Shown here: positions 47,973 to 59,208 of the stretch, in pieces
Layout of the letters: each line of letters begins with the position of its first letter
Numbering within the stretch: the stretch's first letter is position 1
From: Aquatica leii
Taxonomy: Eukaryota > Arthropoda > Insecta > Coleoptera > Lampyridae
Direction of reading: 5' to 3'
Length of the DNA: 64,000 nt
Assembly (NCBI GenBank): GCA_035610365.1
Contig: CM069436.1
Coordinates: 40,245,117-40,309,116 of the forward strand
Made by a program: the position numbers and the translations under genes
The notes under the pieces: model-generated
What the model was told of the DNA's origin: nothing
Seen by the model: only the letters and a program-made list of their open reading frames with translations
The model's database searches: none

Positions 47973-48765
47973 ATACCATTCTTACGAATAAGTTTCCTTA
48001 TTTGATCTGTAACCTTGTGAATGTAGGGTAAAAAGGCCAATTTCGGGTTGGATTCGGGAGTAGAAATTTTCTTAGGTAATCGAGTACGTGGATGTAAACG
48101 ACGATTAATAACTCTATGAATATCTCGCTTTACATAACCATTGTTCACTAAGGTTCTAGTAAGCTGACGGAGTTCCAAGTCTAGATTCTCAGGTTGGCAA
48201 ATAAAAAAGGCACGATGAACCAAAGATTCAATAACCGTATGGGTCGGTTTGCGATAAACAGAATGACCCAGAAATCCGTCGGGTTTACGACTCACAAAAA
48301 CGTAAGAAATGGAAAAGAACCATTACTTTCCATTTCCATAGTAAGTGATATCTAAGTGTTGTTTGTTAAGATAATCAAGAAATGAGACCAAACAATAAAC
48401 GTGTTGTCAACATACCTAAACCACATTTTAGGTTTTAACCTTGATGATTCCAAAGCAACCGTTTCAAAGGATTCCATAAAAATGTTAGCTACAACAGGTG
48501 ATAGAGGAGAACCCATAGCAACACCAGAAACCTGTTCGTAAAACTTGTTATTAAATTGGAAGTAAGTAGAGGATAGACACTTATCAATAAGAGGAACCAA
48601 ACTAAAGTCCTTGCCATGTTGAGACAGAATCTGTTTGATGATAATAAGCAAATCCTTAATAGGGACTTTAGTAAAAAGTGAAGTAACATCAAAGCTCACG
48701 AGAAGATCTTGGAGTTCAAGTTTTATAGTTTTTAGACGTTGAATAAAATGCCTCACTCTTTTCAC
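47973..48765 (-). pseudogene. Penelope-like reverse transcriptase remnant
   Basis: The minus strand carries RT blocks: LVSFDVTSLFTKVPIKDLL at about 48700-48645, QVSGVAMGSPLSPVVANIFM at about 48525-48470 and MWFRYVDNTFIVW at about 48420-48390. After a frame break come FLGHSVYRKPTHT, LVHRAFFIC, LAFLPYIHKVTDQIRKLIRK (48280-47970). Pattern and order are those of Penelope-like RT (SFDVxSLFTxxP, GxxMGSPLSPxxAN, YVDDTF, FLxxxVYRKPTHT). The second aspartate of YVDD is Asn, so the catalytic site is lost. The element is truncated at its 5' end near 48770. Its endonuclease part resumes at 46605 beyond an inserted LTR. Confidence 0.88.
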
Positions 48766-48770
48766 ATCCT

Positions 48771-51700
48771 AGAAACTATAAAACTTTATTTCAATTAATC
48801 ATTGATAAATCATTTCAGTACACACCTAAATATACACAAATGTTAACTAAAGTATTAAAAAATACTATTTTTTTAGATGAATTGAAATAACAGATACTTA
48901 AAACTGTGAATACGTTAAATTTCAAACATCAAACTAAAGTGTGTCATTAAAAAACAGGTGTCTGTTGTAACACTAATTGAAAACTTTAATAAATAAAAAA
49001 ATTTATTCAAATTTGGAGCGGATTTGTTGGGAGGAACTTAACTTCATCTTTTCACCATACAGTAATAAAAGTTATTATAATTACATTCCAAAAATTATCA
49101 AATGATAGTCATTATATGAGTTGTAGATAAAATATTTTTCTACTGCTAGTGTACGCTTTAATGGTTACGTGTAATATAGTAGGTAGTGAAGTAGCATTTT
49201 TTTCAACGCAAGTAATTAATTTCATAAACATATTTACATTTTTTGAATTGTCAACAAGGGAAAATATTTTATTTAATGTTATTTTCAAAATATAAATAGT
49301 TAATTAAACAAATTAAATTAATTTTAAAAACGTTTGAAGTTTTTAAACATTTTTAGTTGAGTTTTAAAAATGCATTAATTTTAACATTGTGTTCAAGAGC
49401 TATGGTAGACAGTAACGTTTTTTACGTTTAAATTTATTTCTTTATCTTTGAATTCATGATGCAGTTTTAGTTCTTACGATTTTAACAATTGACTGATAAA
49501 ATATTTTTATTGTTTAAAGTTTGATGAACGTTTTAAAAGTGATAGTTAACGTAGCTGATGAAGAGATTTTTTGTCTATACATTATTAGCGCAGTTCCCTG
49601 ACAAGGTGATAAAAGAGCAAATTGCTGCAATTTGCCAACTGTACGCGTACCTGGCCACAACAAAGCGTCTTCACTTGATTATGACATTAAAAGAAAGTAA
49701 TACTTGTTCAGTTTAGTTTAAATTGATTTTGTTTGTTAGAAAATGTTCAAAGTTTTGTAACAATAACAATAAACACTGAAAAGTTTGATTGCGTGGTTTA
49801 TTGTTTCTGCAACAATGTAACGTTTCAATTTGTAATGCAATGTTTAATGTTGAAGCAATTAACTGTAATAAATAACATCTATTTGTGGCTGTGTGTAAAA
49901 CGAAAACCTTTGATGTTACAGTAGTGATTTGATTATAAATTGCCTAATTTTATCTACTCGTTACATCGTTTAAATCCTCTAGCAGCTGGATATAAAACTG
50001 TAGCAAAGAAAGTTTGGAAATTATACAAACGTAAAAAATGTGTAAATTGTAAACGTTTCCACAAAGTGCAAATTTTCGACAATTATGATTTTATCTTTTA
50101 TGTAAATATTGCGATTACAAAGAAAGTTTAAGTAATTGTTAACAATTTGTTATGTTTTTTTTAAGATAAGCTGCATTGTAATCCTTTATTTGCCATAGAA
50201 TAACTTATCATAAATAAGTAGCTGTAAAGAATACATGCGACTAAAATTTTTATGTTTACTTTATTTTTAGTGCTGTGACGAGTGAGGAGGAGTGGAAAAA
50301 AGGATATAAAAAGATATTTTACATTTACTGTGAAATAATTAAGTTATCGTGTATATTATTAATCACCCACACAGTATGCAAAGTTTAATTAAAATGTCAA
50401 TATTTTATTAGCCAACATTATCGTAACTTAAAGTAAACGTTTTTAATTTGTGTAATAGCTGAATATTTGTCTAACAACGATTCTTTTTCATTTTTTATAA
50501 GTAGTAATTTGTAAGTACACTTACGTCAGCTGCAGAATCTTGTAATTGTTTTAAGATGATATTGATTTTATAAACCATTTCGTTTTAAATCAAAAAGAAA
50601 CTAAACAAATATAAATCAATTTAATATAATCAATAGAAAGTTTTGTTTATTTAATCTATTAACTTAGAAAATGTATTGGAATTTTTTTTTTACTTTGTTA
50701 AGTAATAAGTTTACAATTGCAGTCTAAAGTATTTAATTTGTTCTTACAATTACTCTAAATTTAACAGTTTAAAACCAATTTTTTCTTGCTTTGAATTTTT
50801 TATTTTTGTTTTTTTTGTGGTATTGTTGAATTGAGTTGGTAATATTAGCGACTTTTTGCAATTTTGTAGACGTAATCTCTCTATTCTTTTTTCGTTCTCT
50901 AATGATTTTTCTGTACTTTCTAAAGCTTGCATCCTTATGTTTTTTGTCACGTAATGTGTTTTTAGTAATAGTTAGGTTTTTCATCTCGGTTGTTTTCAGC
51001 GGTCATTTTTTCGCTGTTTTCTGCTGTTGTTTATGTATTTTAAATATCCGTTTATGCTCTGCTTGCCATATACGTGTTTGTAAACGTTATATCTGTCAAT
51101 GATTTTGTTTGCGATTAGATTAAATACAACTAAAACAAAACTATATTTTTAGTACATTTATTAGGTTTTTGTTAAATGCTTGACTTAAGCCAACAAATCA
51201 TATGTAACCGGTATATTGTTATTTTTCTTTTTGTTAAATTTTTTATGTTAATTATAAATCAGTTTACTACGTAAAATACTTTTAATTAATATTAATTAAT
51301 TTTAAAATAGTTTAACATCTATCCGCTTGAAACAAGCAACAAAACAAGCATTGTGTAAGGTTAGGTTTAGTTGCGGTTAAGTTGACACTGCAGTAAAGTG
51401 TAAATTTTTACTTCTCTATTAACGTGTTGCTTTAATGTATTAAAGGAATTTGTTTCTTTCTGCAATTATTCGTTGTAGTTTATAAATTTCAAATAATCAT
51501 AAGATTTTTAACTGTAGCAATTGTTAACTCAAACACAAATCTTTTAATTTCATAAAATTTTAACAAAATGAACCTTTCAGAAAAAAACTAGTAATTAATT
51601 ATACTGTTGTTTAATAAAAAAAGAAGTTTATAAAAAATCTATACAATAAGCTCAAAGTGTCGCAAAGTAACACGAACACAAAAGTGTACAAAATATGTAC

Positions 51701-52221
51701 AAGTAGAGCGTCTTAAAAAAGATAATTATTATAATCATTTTTACAGTTTTTGAATATTTATTGTAATATTAAGTGCACAACAACACAAATAGATTGAAGT
51801 AGTCGTATGTGTTTTACGTATTTAAATACAACATTTTATTATAAACGTATTAGTATAAGTAAAGTAAAATTTAAATTTTATAAAACTGTTGTAGTTTTTT
51901 GTAACTAATAACGGTTTTGAATAGAATTTAATTATTTCTTTATGTTTTATGTAACTAGACAAATCTTGTATACGTTGCAGTTGTGTTATTATAAAAAAAA
52001 TAACAGTTAAGTGTAAGTTTATACGTTGTGATTTTAGCCTGCGGTTTATTCAAAACTTACTTGAATTACGCGGTTATTTAATTAATTTTCAACGTTCTCT
52101 ATAGCCATTTACATACCAAATAAATAAACTTATATTTTATGCGGACAATTCAAAAATTGAAGTATATTTTGTAATATGAACTAAAATTTTTCTAATTAAG
52201 AAACTAATCAACATCATAAAA
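48771..52221. other. AT-rich spacer without gene
   Basis: No recognisable gene. An inverted repeat GCAAATTGC-T-GCAATTTGC lies at 49617-49635 in a slightly GC-richer patch. The two 63-codon frames at 49733-49924 and 49940-50131 have no known domain. The remainder is A/T-run sequence. Confidence 0.5.
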
Positions 52222-53012
52222 TTAACCCTTATACTACCAAGCGGGGTGCACATGCACCCCACGTGCGGTTTATTGGCATTTTTTAAGCGATCTCGTTTTT
52301 GTTCGTCGCCTTGTTTCCAGTAGCTGCATATTTTTAGACTACAAAGGTAATCCATATAAAATGTCACAGAAATATACCACACAAAGAAAAACTCTTAGGT
52401 GGCCAATGGCACTTTTTTACCATATGATTGATATTGCTGCTATAAATGCGTACAAGATATGGACACTCAAAAATCCAAATAACGAGTCCAGTCACTTAGA
52501 TGCAAGGAGAATATTCCTTCTTCAGCTGGGAAAAGATTTGGCTAAAGAAAATATGGTTTTCAGATTCAGAAATGCGAATGGTTTGAGATCAACTACAAAA
52601 GAGAACATTTTGAAGGTTATACCCGAACTACAGGCTGAAAATACAACTCCATCAAGACAAGCAGCAAATCAAGGTCGATGTTTCCTTTGTGCAAGGTCCA
52701 AAGACAGAAAATCGAGGCAAGTTTGCGTAAAATGTGAGCGGTTTGTTTGTGTGCAGCATTCCGAAAAACAAGTATGTTGCATAGAATGTAAACAAAAGAA
52801 ATAAGTTTTATTCAATTTATTTTTTGCTAACTAACTTTCTGGTGTATTTAAATCTGAATAAATGTGATATCATCAAATTGCCTTCTTTTTAATATAAATA
52901 CATATCAAAAACTCAAGACAACACCCAGGAAAACACAAAAAAACACTGGGGTGCAAATGCACCCCGCTCGGTACCGCACGTTTAGAAAAAAGCTTGGTAG
53001 TATAAGGGTTAA
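52222..53012 (+). mobile_element. Non-autonomous piggyBac derivative with intact ends
   Basis: TTAA target sites lie at 52222-52225 and 53009-53012. Inside them are perfect 17-bp terminal inverted repeats, CCCTTATACTACCAAGC (52226-52242) and its complement (52992-53008). Subterminal inverted blocks GGGGTGCACATGCACCCC and GGGGTGCAAATGCACCCC, each itself near-palindromic, sit 1 bp and about 50 bp from the ends. The body is 783 bp, far shorter than a full piggyBac (about 2.4 kb). An internal deletion joins the 5' end to the last part of the transposase gene, which remains open. The perfect ends and open frame point to recent activity, mobilised by a full-length relative elsewhere. Confidence 0.93.
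52361..52804 (+). CDS. piggyBac transposase C-terminal fragment with Cys-rich domain
   Basis: A 147-codon frame begins with ATG and TSQ-like sequence MSQKYTTQRKTLRWPMALFY, the family block that directly follows the last catalytic aspartates. It continues HMIDIAAINAYKIW and ends with a C-terminal Cys-rich domain: C107, C110, C122, C125, C130, H133, C139/C140 and C143 (RCFLC, CVKCERFVCVQH, CCIEC). In piggyBac this domain binds the terminal repeats. No catalytic aspartate is present, so it cannot cut DNA. The frame has no stop or shift. It lies inside intact termini 120 bp from the 5' end, where the element's own promoter would be. A protein that binds ends but cannot cut could act as a repressor, which is inference. 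Alternatively the frame is open only because the element is young. Confidence 0.85.
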   Translation: MSQKYTTQRKTLRWPMALFYHMIDIAAINAYKIWTLKNPNNESSHLDARRIFLLQLGKDLAKENMVFRFRNANGLRSTTKENILKVIPELQAENTTPSRQAANQGRCFLCARSKDRKSRQVCVKCERFVCVQHSEKQVCCIECKQKK

Positions 53013-53479
53013 TAAAGTAGATGAAGCAAAATAAAACTTCAAGAATAAAAAATATCTAAAAAATTAATTTTTTTAGAAAATTTAACGTAATTTTATTTAT
53101 GTAACTTTGCAAACACATTTAACAGTGCTGCATTATACAACATTATTAGAATTATAATAAGTTTATAGAAATTAATCTAAAGGTGTCTAAATGTCGCTCT
53201 CTGATTCTTATGGCAAGACCATGGTAAGACGGTGAACGTGGTGAGGCAAAATGGAAGGTCCCAATGCAAATTATTGTTGAGAAAAGTGTAAACATGTGCC
53301 ACATCATCATCTTTATCTTTCTCTCGTGAGCAAAAGCAACGTGTATATTATTTACGCATATTTTAAGATTAAATACCAACAATGCAAAGACTCAACACTA
53401 TCGTTTTTATTATTACTAGCATACCCTGCTTTACTTTTGTTTTTAAAAATTAAATTTTTGTTTATTTTATCTGCTACTC
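53013..53479. other. Spacer between piggyBac derivative and repeat copy 1
   Basis: AT-rich sequence with unassigned small frames. No domain or repeat recognised. Confidence 0.4.
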
Positions 53480-54992
53480 CCCAAGTAGCAAAAATCAGTT
53501 ACAAAACGGTTGTAAAACTCTCTTGCAACTATGGTTTCAGTAAGGTATTTAGTTACAGAATAGTTGCTGAGTCTTTCCTGATACGTTGTCAATACCGGAT
53601 TTGGTCAGTTGCAAGGCAACTGCAGTAATATTGTAACCGTTTTACAACGTGTCTGAAACCGTTGCAATTACTACTTTGTAACTGTTTTGCAGCGTTGCTA
53701 TAACGGTTTTTTACAAATCATGTTTACCTATTCTGAATCGTTTCTGTAATGGTTTATCATCACGGTTTTGTAATTGATTTGTAACATTGTAGTTACCGTT
53801 TACAGCAACTGCTATGTAACTGTTTTGAAAACATGCTTATTACTATTATTTGAAACTACTTTATAACCGCTTTGTTAAGCAACTTATCCAAGATTTTAGT
53901 TACTAACTGCATCATAAAGATTAAAACAAAAGTAGAGATAAAAATATATTAATAAAAAGATACAGATATATAAACAGTTATAATAAATGTACATTATTTA
54001 ATTTTTTATACTTTCTTATAGAACTAAATTCAAACAAAAAAGATATAATACCTAAAAGAATTTTTACATCTGTTGCAAGTAGGTACTAGTAAACAGGTTT
54101 TTACGGCAAATTTTCAAGAAAAGCGGATTATGTCTATTATTTATAAATTTTGTAAATAGTAAATGCATAAATTTTGTTAAGAGAAAAATGTCTTTGTGTT
54201 AAAAGACCATGGCGGATTAAGATATTCCTCACATGTTATAGTTTAATGCGTCTACGTAATTCTTAGTTAAATATTTGTATTAGGCTACAAATGCACATGT
54301 GAAATTATAATCGGTTCAATGATCATAATCTCGACTGCTTTTTTAAAGATTATAGGTGTTCGCAATGGCGATCTAATTTAGACGTTCTGATCACTGTGTG
54401 TAACATTGTAATGTCCTTGCAATCAAATTCTATTTTCTTCTAGAAGAAAATAAAATCAATTTAAAATTTGCTTACTAATAATTGGCAACTAATTCTTCAA
54501 CGTTGATTAAATTAGAAACAGTAGTTTAAATGCACGATTAAAATTATAGTAATATAATATACCAATAATTGTACTTACGTAGTTTTGAATTAGAAACACT
54601 TTCGGTACTGTTTATTGGATAATGATAATGGACTATGTGTCTTATAAAAATCTCGCAAAATGCACTTCTTCTGTTGCTGTTTGAAAGCATAGATTAACAC
54701 TGTAGTGTAGTTTTAGAAATTCACACTTGTAACCATAGTTTCAAGACTGTTACACTCGAAACCGCAATGAAGGTTTTAATGTCACTAAATTGACACTGTA
54801 GTTACATAAGGGTTTAAGAAAAACTTACTTATAACCATAGTTGTAAAATGGTTATTTCTGTAATAGATTTGAAACCTCAGTAAATTACGAAAGTTGCTGC
54901 TACGTTGCTGCAACGGTTTATTTACCATGGTGCTAATGGTACTAATATGCAGCTGGTTACAACGTAACCACGGTTACAAAATGTTGTTTGGG
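53480..54992. mobile_element. 1.5-kb repeat, copy 1 (unclassified, GTAAC-rich ends)
   Basis: Nearly the same sequence occurs at 56748-58242. It begins CCCAAGTAGCAAAAATCAG and ends ATGTTGTTTGGG, so the last bases form a short inverted CCCAA/TTGGG. Roughly 400 bp at the left end and 300 bp at the right are packed with variants of GTAACNGTTTT, GTTGCAAC and GTTAC in both orientations. The middle is plain AT-rich with no coding frame. This organisation suggests a non-autonomous DNA transposon with subterminal repeats. The superfamily is unknown. A 2-bp flank match (TC) is too weak to call a target duplication. Confidence 0.75.
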
Positions 54993-56444
54993 TCATTTTT
55001 ATACGAGGTAAATGTTTTTTTTTGCAAATATTTTTATTTACCATTTTGTCAACATAGAAAATAAACAAAACTTTTTGATGTAAAACTATAGCAGCCTCTA
55101 TCATTTTCTTGGGCAATCTGGTTGCATTTGTATAAGATGGCCAAACCATTCCATCTGTTTATTCTTTATTTTCCTGCATACTATTTACTGATTTAGATGG
55201 GTTTTGGTATATTTGTTTTTTATCTGATTTATTTTAGTTTTGTTGACTATTTTCCTTAACACCTACATTTTCCATAACTGTTATCTTGGATTTGAGTTTA
55301 TGATGGATAGTCTAGGTTTCACTGGAGTGTAGCATTATAGGGTTCATTATGGTATTACATATGTATTGTTAATTTAATCTTCCTACTTATTTTTTTGTTT
55401 CCGAAAATTGTTTTGTTAAGCGCGTAATATGCCTTAGTTGTTTTTTTTTGTCTTAATTGCAATTTCTAAATTATTTTTTTCATTGTTTGTAAATGTATTT
55501 TTTAGGTATTGTTGTTACTTCTTCTATCATTTTTCCATTAAAGTTAAAATTGTATAATTCATTCTCTGCTGTTTTGTTTTTGAATACTATTGTTTTACTG
55601 TTATTCATGTTTACTGTTATATACTTGTTTTCTATCTTCTCTATCCAAGAATGTATGAGTTTTTGCTGTCTGCTATTAAGACTATGTCATTATCATATAG
55701 TAGTGCATCGATCTAAATTGGCTGCAAATTTTTATATCTTATTATGCTTTTCAAACTATATTGTCTCTTCTGACCTTTTTTGAAGATTTTATCCATTCAA
55801 GGGACTTTTATTTGTAGTGCTGTGTCAAAGGTTGCTTGTAGGTCTATAAATACTGTGATCAGATTTTCTCCCATTTCCATTGCCTTTTCTATTATATTTC
55901 TTAGGATATATATTGTCATTCGTTTGTTTGTTCTAAAGGCTGCTTGCTCTTCTTCTAGTTTGTCTTCTGTATACCTTCTTGTTTTCTGTTTTATAATTTT
56001 TGTATATGTTTTGTGTACCACTAATGACAGCTTGGTAGTTCTCTCAGTTTGTTGTGTCTCTTTTTTTGTAGATAGGGATTATTAGATTATTGTTTCATTT
56101 TTTAGGTATCTCGTTGATTCATGTTTGCTTGCATATTTCCTATAACTAATGTATTTCCCCTACACATTTAATTATCTCCGGCTACACATTATCCTCTCCG
56201 CGTGCTTTTCCTATTTTAATTTTTCTAATTGCCTTTATTATATCTTGTCTATTTTATATTACATATCTCTATTTCTTCTTCGTGTCTTTTTTTTAAGGCA
56301 TGTTGTTTTTCTTTGTTGAACAAAAAACTTCCTTTATTTATTTGTCATGTTTTATGTTTTTATTGCTAGCGTGTTGTTTTTGTTCCTTATTCTATTCAGC
56401 TTTTTTTTGCTTCTCATAGGCTTAATCTTGTTCCAAAGTTTTCT
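54993..56444 (-). pseudogene. Non-LTR retrotransposon reverse transcriptase remnant
   Basis: Read on the minus strand from 56444, blocks appear in RT order across shifting frames. AIRKIKIGKARGEDNVQPE comes near 56240-56150, then ENYQAVIS-like sequence. YTEDKLEEEQAAFRTNKRMT, YILRNIIEKAMEMGENLITV and FIDLQATFDTA lie at about 55985-55820. The catalytic box ALLYDNDIVLIAD (family YADD) lies near 55700-55660. A downstream TRLPKKMIEAA block (family RLPKKIMEA) lies at 55120-55080. The first palm aspartate (FIDL) is kept and the YADD box is damaged. Stops and frameshifts are many. This is the 3' part of an element whose endonuclease and ORF1 are at 59209-61080. The clade is not assigned. Confidence 0.85.
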
Positions 56445-56449
56445 GTTGT

Positions 56450-59203
56450 TGTGTTACGAGAAAATCAGGTTTCTCGAGTTGGGCAGCCAAGAATAAATTC
56501 TTACGCCGATCTTCTTGTAACAAAACAAAGCAACGGCTAGCACAGTTTCTTAAGAGAGGGATCGCAGGCTTTGTAATGCGAAATTATAACGTAAATCTAA
56601 AAAAAGGCGCCAAGACGATGAAAGATTAAGTTAGGGAAATACCGTCTAACTCTACCCGTAGCTGGAACAGAATAAATAACACAACAGAAGTAATAACGCA
56701 GAATATATATTTAATTATCACAGAAATTAAAGAATGTACATAAATATCCCAATTAGCAAAAATCAGTTACAAAACGGTTGTAAAACTCTCTTCCAACTAT
56801 GATTTCAGTAAGGTATCTAGTTATAGAATAGTTGCTGAGTCTTTCCTGATACGTTGTCAATACCGGATTTGGTCAGTTGCAAGGCAATATTATAACTGTT
56901 TTACAACGTGTCTGAAACCGTTGCAATTACTACTTTGTAACTGTTTTGCAGCGTTGCTATAACGGTTTTTTACAAATCATGTTTACCTATTCTGAATCGT
57001 TTCTGTAATGGTTTATAATCACGGTTTTGTAATTGATTTGTAACATTGTAGTTACCGTTTACAGCAACTGCTATGTAACTGTTTTGAAAACATGTTTATT
57101 ACCATTATTTGAAACTACTTTATAACCGCATTGTTAAGCAACTTATCCCAGATTTTAGTTACTAACTGTATCATAAAGATTAAAACAAAAGCAGAGATAA
57201 AAATATATTAATAAAAAGATACAGATATATAAAAAGTTATAATAAATGTACATTATTTAAGTTTTTATAGTTTCTTATAGAACTAAATTCAAACAAAAAA
57301 GGTATAATAAAAGAATTTTTACATCTGTTGCAAGTAGGTACCAGTAAACAGGTTTTTACGGCAAATTTTCAAGAAAAGCGGATTATGTCTATTATTTATA
57401 AATTTCGTAAATAGTAAATGCATAAATTTTGTTAAGAGAAAAATGTCTTTGTGTTAAAAGACCATGGCGGATTAACATATTCCTCAGATGTTATAGTTTA
57501 ATGCGTCTACGTAATTCTTAGTTAAATATTTGTATTAGGCTACAAATGCACATGTGCAATTATAAACGGTTCAATGATCATAATCTCGACTGGTTTTTTA
57601 AAGATTTTAGGTGTTTGCAATGGCGATCTAATTTACACGTTCTGATCACTGTGTGTAATATTGTAATGTCCTTGCAATCAAATTCTATTTTATCCTAGAA
57701 GAAAATAAAATCAATTTAAAATTTGCTTACTTATAATTGGCAACTAATTATTCAACGTTGATTAAATTAGAAACAGTAGTTTAAATGCACGATTAAAATT
57801 ATAGTAATATAATATAGCAATAATTGTACTTACGTAGTTTTGAATTAGAAACACTTTCGGTACTGTTTATTAGATAATGATAATGGACTATGTGTCTTAT
57901 AAAAATCTCGTAAAATGCATTTCTTCTGTTGGTGTTTGAACGTATAGATTAACACTGTAGTGTAGTTTTAGAAATTCACACTTGTAACCATAGTTTCAAG
58001 ACTGTTACACTCAAAACCGAAATGAAGGTTTTAATGTCAGTAATTGACACTGTAGTTACATAAAGGTTTAAGAAAAACTTACTTATAACCACAGTTGTAA
58101 AATGGTTATTTCTGTAATAGATTTGGAACCTCAGTAATCTACGAAAGTTGCTGCTACGTTGCTGCAACGGTTTATTTACCATGGTGCTAATGTTACTAAT
58201 TTGCAACTACAACGTAACCACAGTTACAAAATGTTGCTTGGGATGTTTTTGCAAATATTTATACGTGGGTTGAATCGATTATAAGCGCCAAATACTAAGC
58301 AACACACCGTACAATAAACTGACCCTGTCGGTCTAAACTTTTACATGAACATAACGTCTGAATTTATATTCATTAATTTTAAAATCGTAGTCAAACAAAA
58401 CAATTTAAGCCTTCGAGACTCAACGCGCACTGCATATGAGTTTGTGAAGCACATAATGATCTTATTATTAATTGTGTTAACCAAACATGCACGTACGATC
58501 ATAATTGACATGACCACCGAAGTACAAATCGTAAAAATTGAAATAGCAATACTCACAGTTAGGTTTTATCCAGTAGGGGGATTAGCTAATTCCGTACTTG
58601 AGTTACCTAAAAAGTAATATTAAATCTAACACATCCAAGCATATAACGTTAACACAAGTAAAAGTCCTCTTTAGCATCCAATTATTTGAGAACGCAAATG
58701 CCCAGCGTTTCCCTACGACTTAACAGAATAAGTTTTCCAAATTTTTGTAGAAGTTCATCTCCAAAAGAGGGATAATCCTGAAGGTCTCTAACTCTTGACG
58801 GTGTATAACAATTGAAGTTTTCAATAACGTGACGCCATGGAAGTTTTCCAACTATGCCATCTGCTATTCAGCGATAACAGTAAATATGTGGTGGGTACCA
58901 AAATCCGCTACAGGCAATTAGCACAGAGTCAAATTAAAACCCTAATAAAGAAAAATTTACACCACTTACTCCGATTCAACCTTACAAATGTAATTGCATA
59001 TTCGCGTGAAACGATCTAAAGGTGAAGGTTGCCCCAGGCGTAAAAGTACAAAGCTCGTCAATGGTCTTACAGGAAGTACAGTTAAATATGCTGTATAAAA
59101 TTTAACAATTTCGACGAAAGAGTAGGGAATTCTAAGCACAAATTACATACTTGAAGAGAAATTTTCATACTCACAAATTAAACTACTAATTTTTAACATA
59201 ACA
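56450..59203. mobile_element. Solo LTR split by repeat copy 2
   Basis: The segment begins TGTGTTACGAGAAAATC and ends TTTTTAACATAACA (TG...CA, with TGTGTTA against TGTTATG inverted). It is flanked by GTTGT at 56445-56449 and 59204-59208, a 5-bp target duplication typical of LTR elements. Without the 1.5-kb repeat inserted at 56748-58242 it is about 1.26 kb. Removing it with one GTTGT rejoins the non-LTR reading frame for about 40 codons on each side without a stop. This supports the boundaries and the order of insertion. No gag or pol is inside. It differs in sequence from the 46.6-kb solo LTR. Confidence 0.82.
56748..58242. mobile_element. 1.5-kb repeat, copy 2 (unclassified, GTAAC-rich ends)
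   Basis: Sister of 53480-54992 in the same orientation, clearly above 90% identical by eye, with a few small deletions (for example about 9 nt near 56887) and scattered substitutions. It begins CCCAATTAGCAAAAATCAG and ends ATGTTGCTTGGG. It interrupts the solo LTR. Flanks AT/AT agree but are only 2 bp. Both copies are followed within about 45 bp by the string TTTGCAAATATTT, so the true right boundary may lie further out. Confidence 0.75.
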
Positions 59204-59208
59204 GTTGT

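Noticed and set aside
51355..51380. GGTTAGGTTTAG as an insect telomeric TTAGG repeat
   Set aside because: Only one to two imperfect units, no array.
55493..56085. Hydrophobic plus-strand frames as membrane proteins
   Set aside because: They are the antisense of the non-LTR reverse transcriptase remnant on the minus strand.
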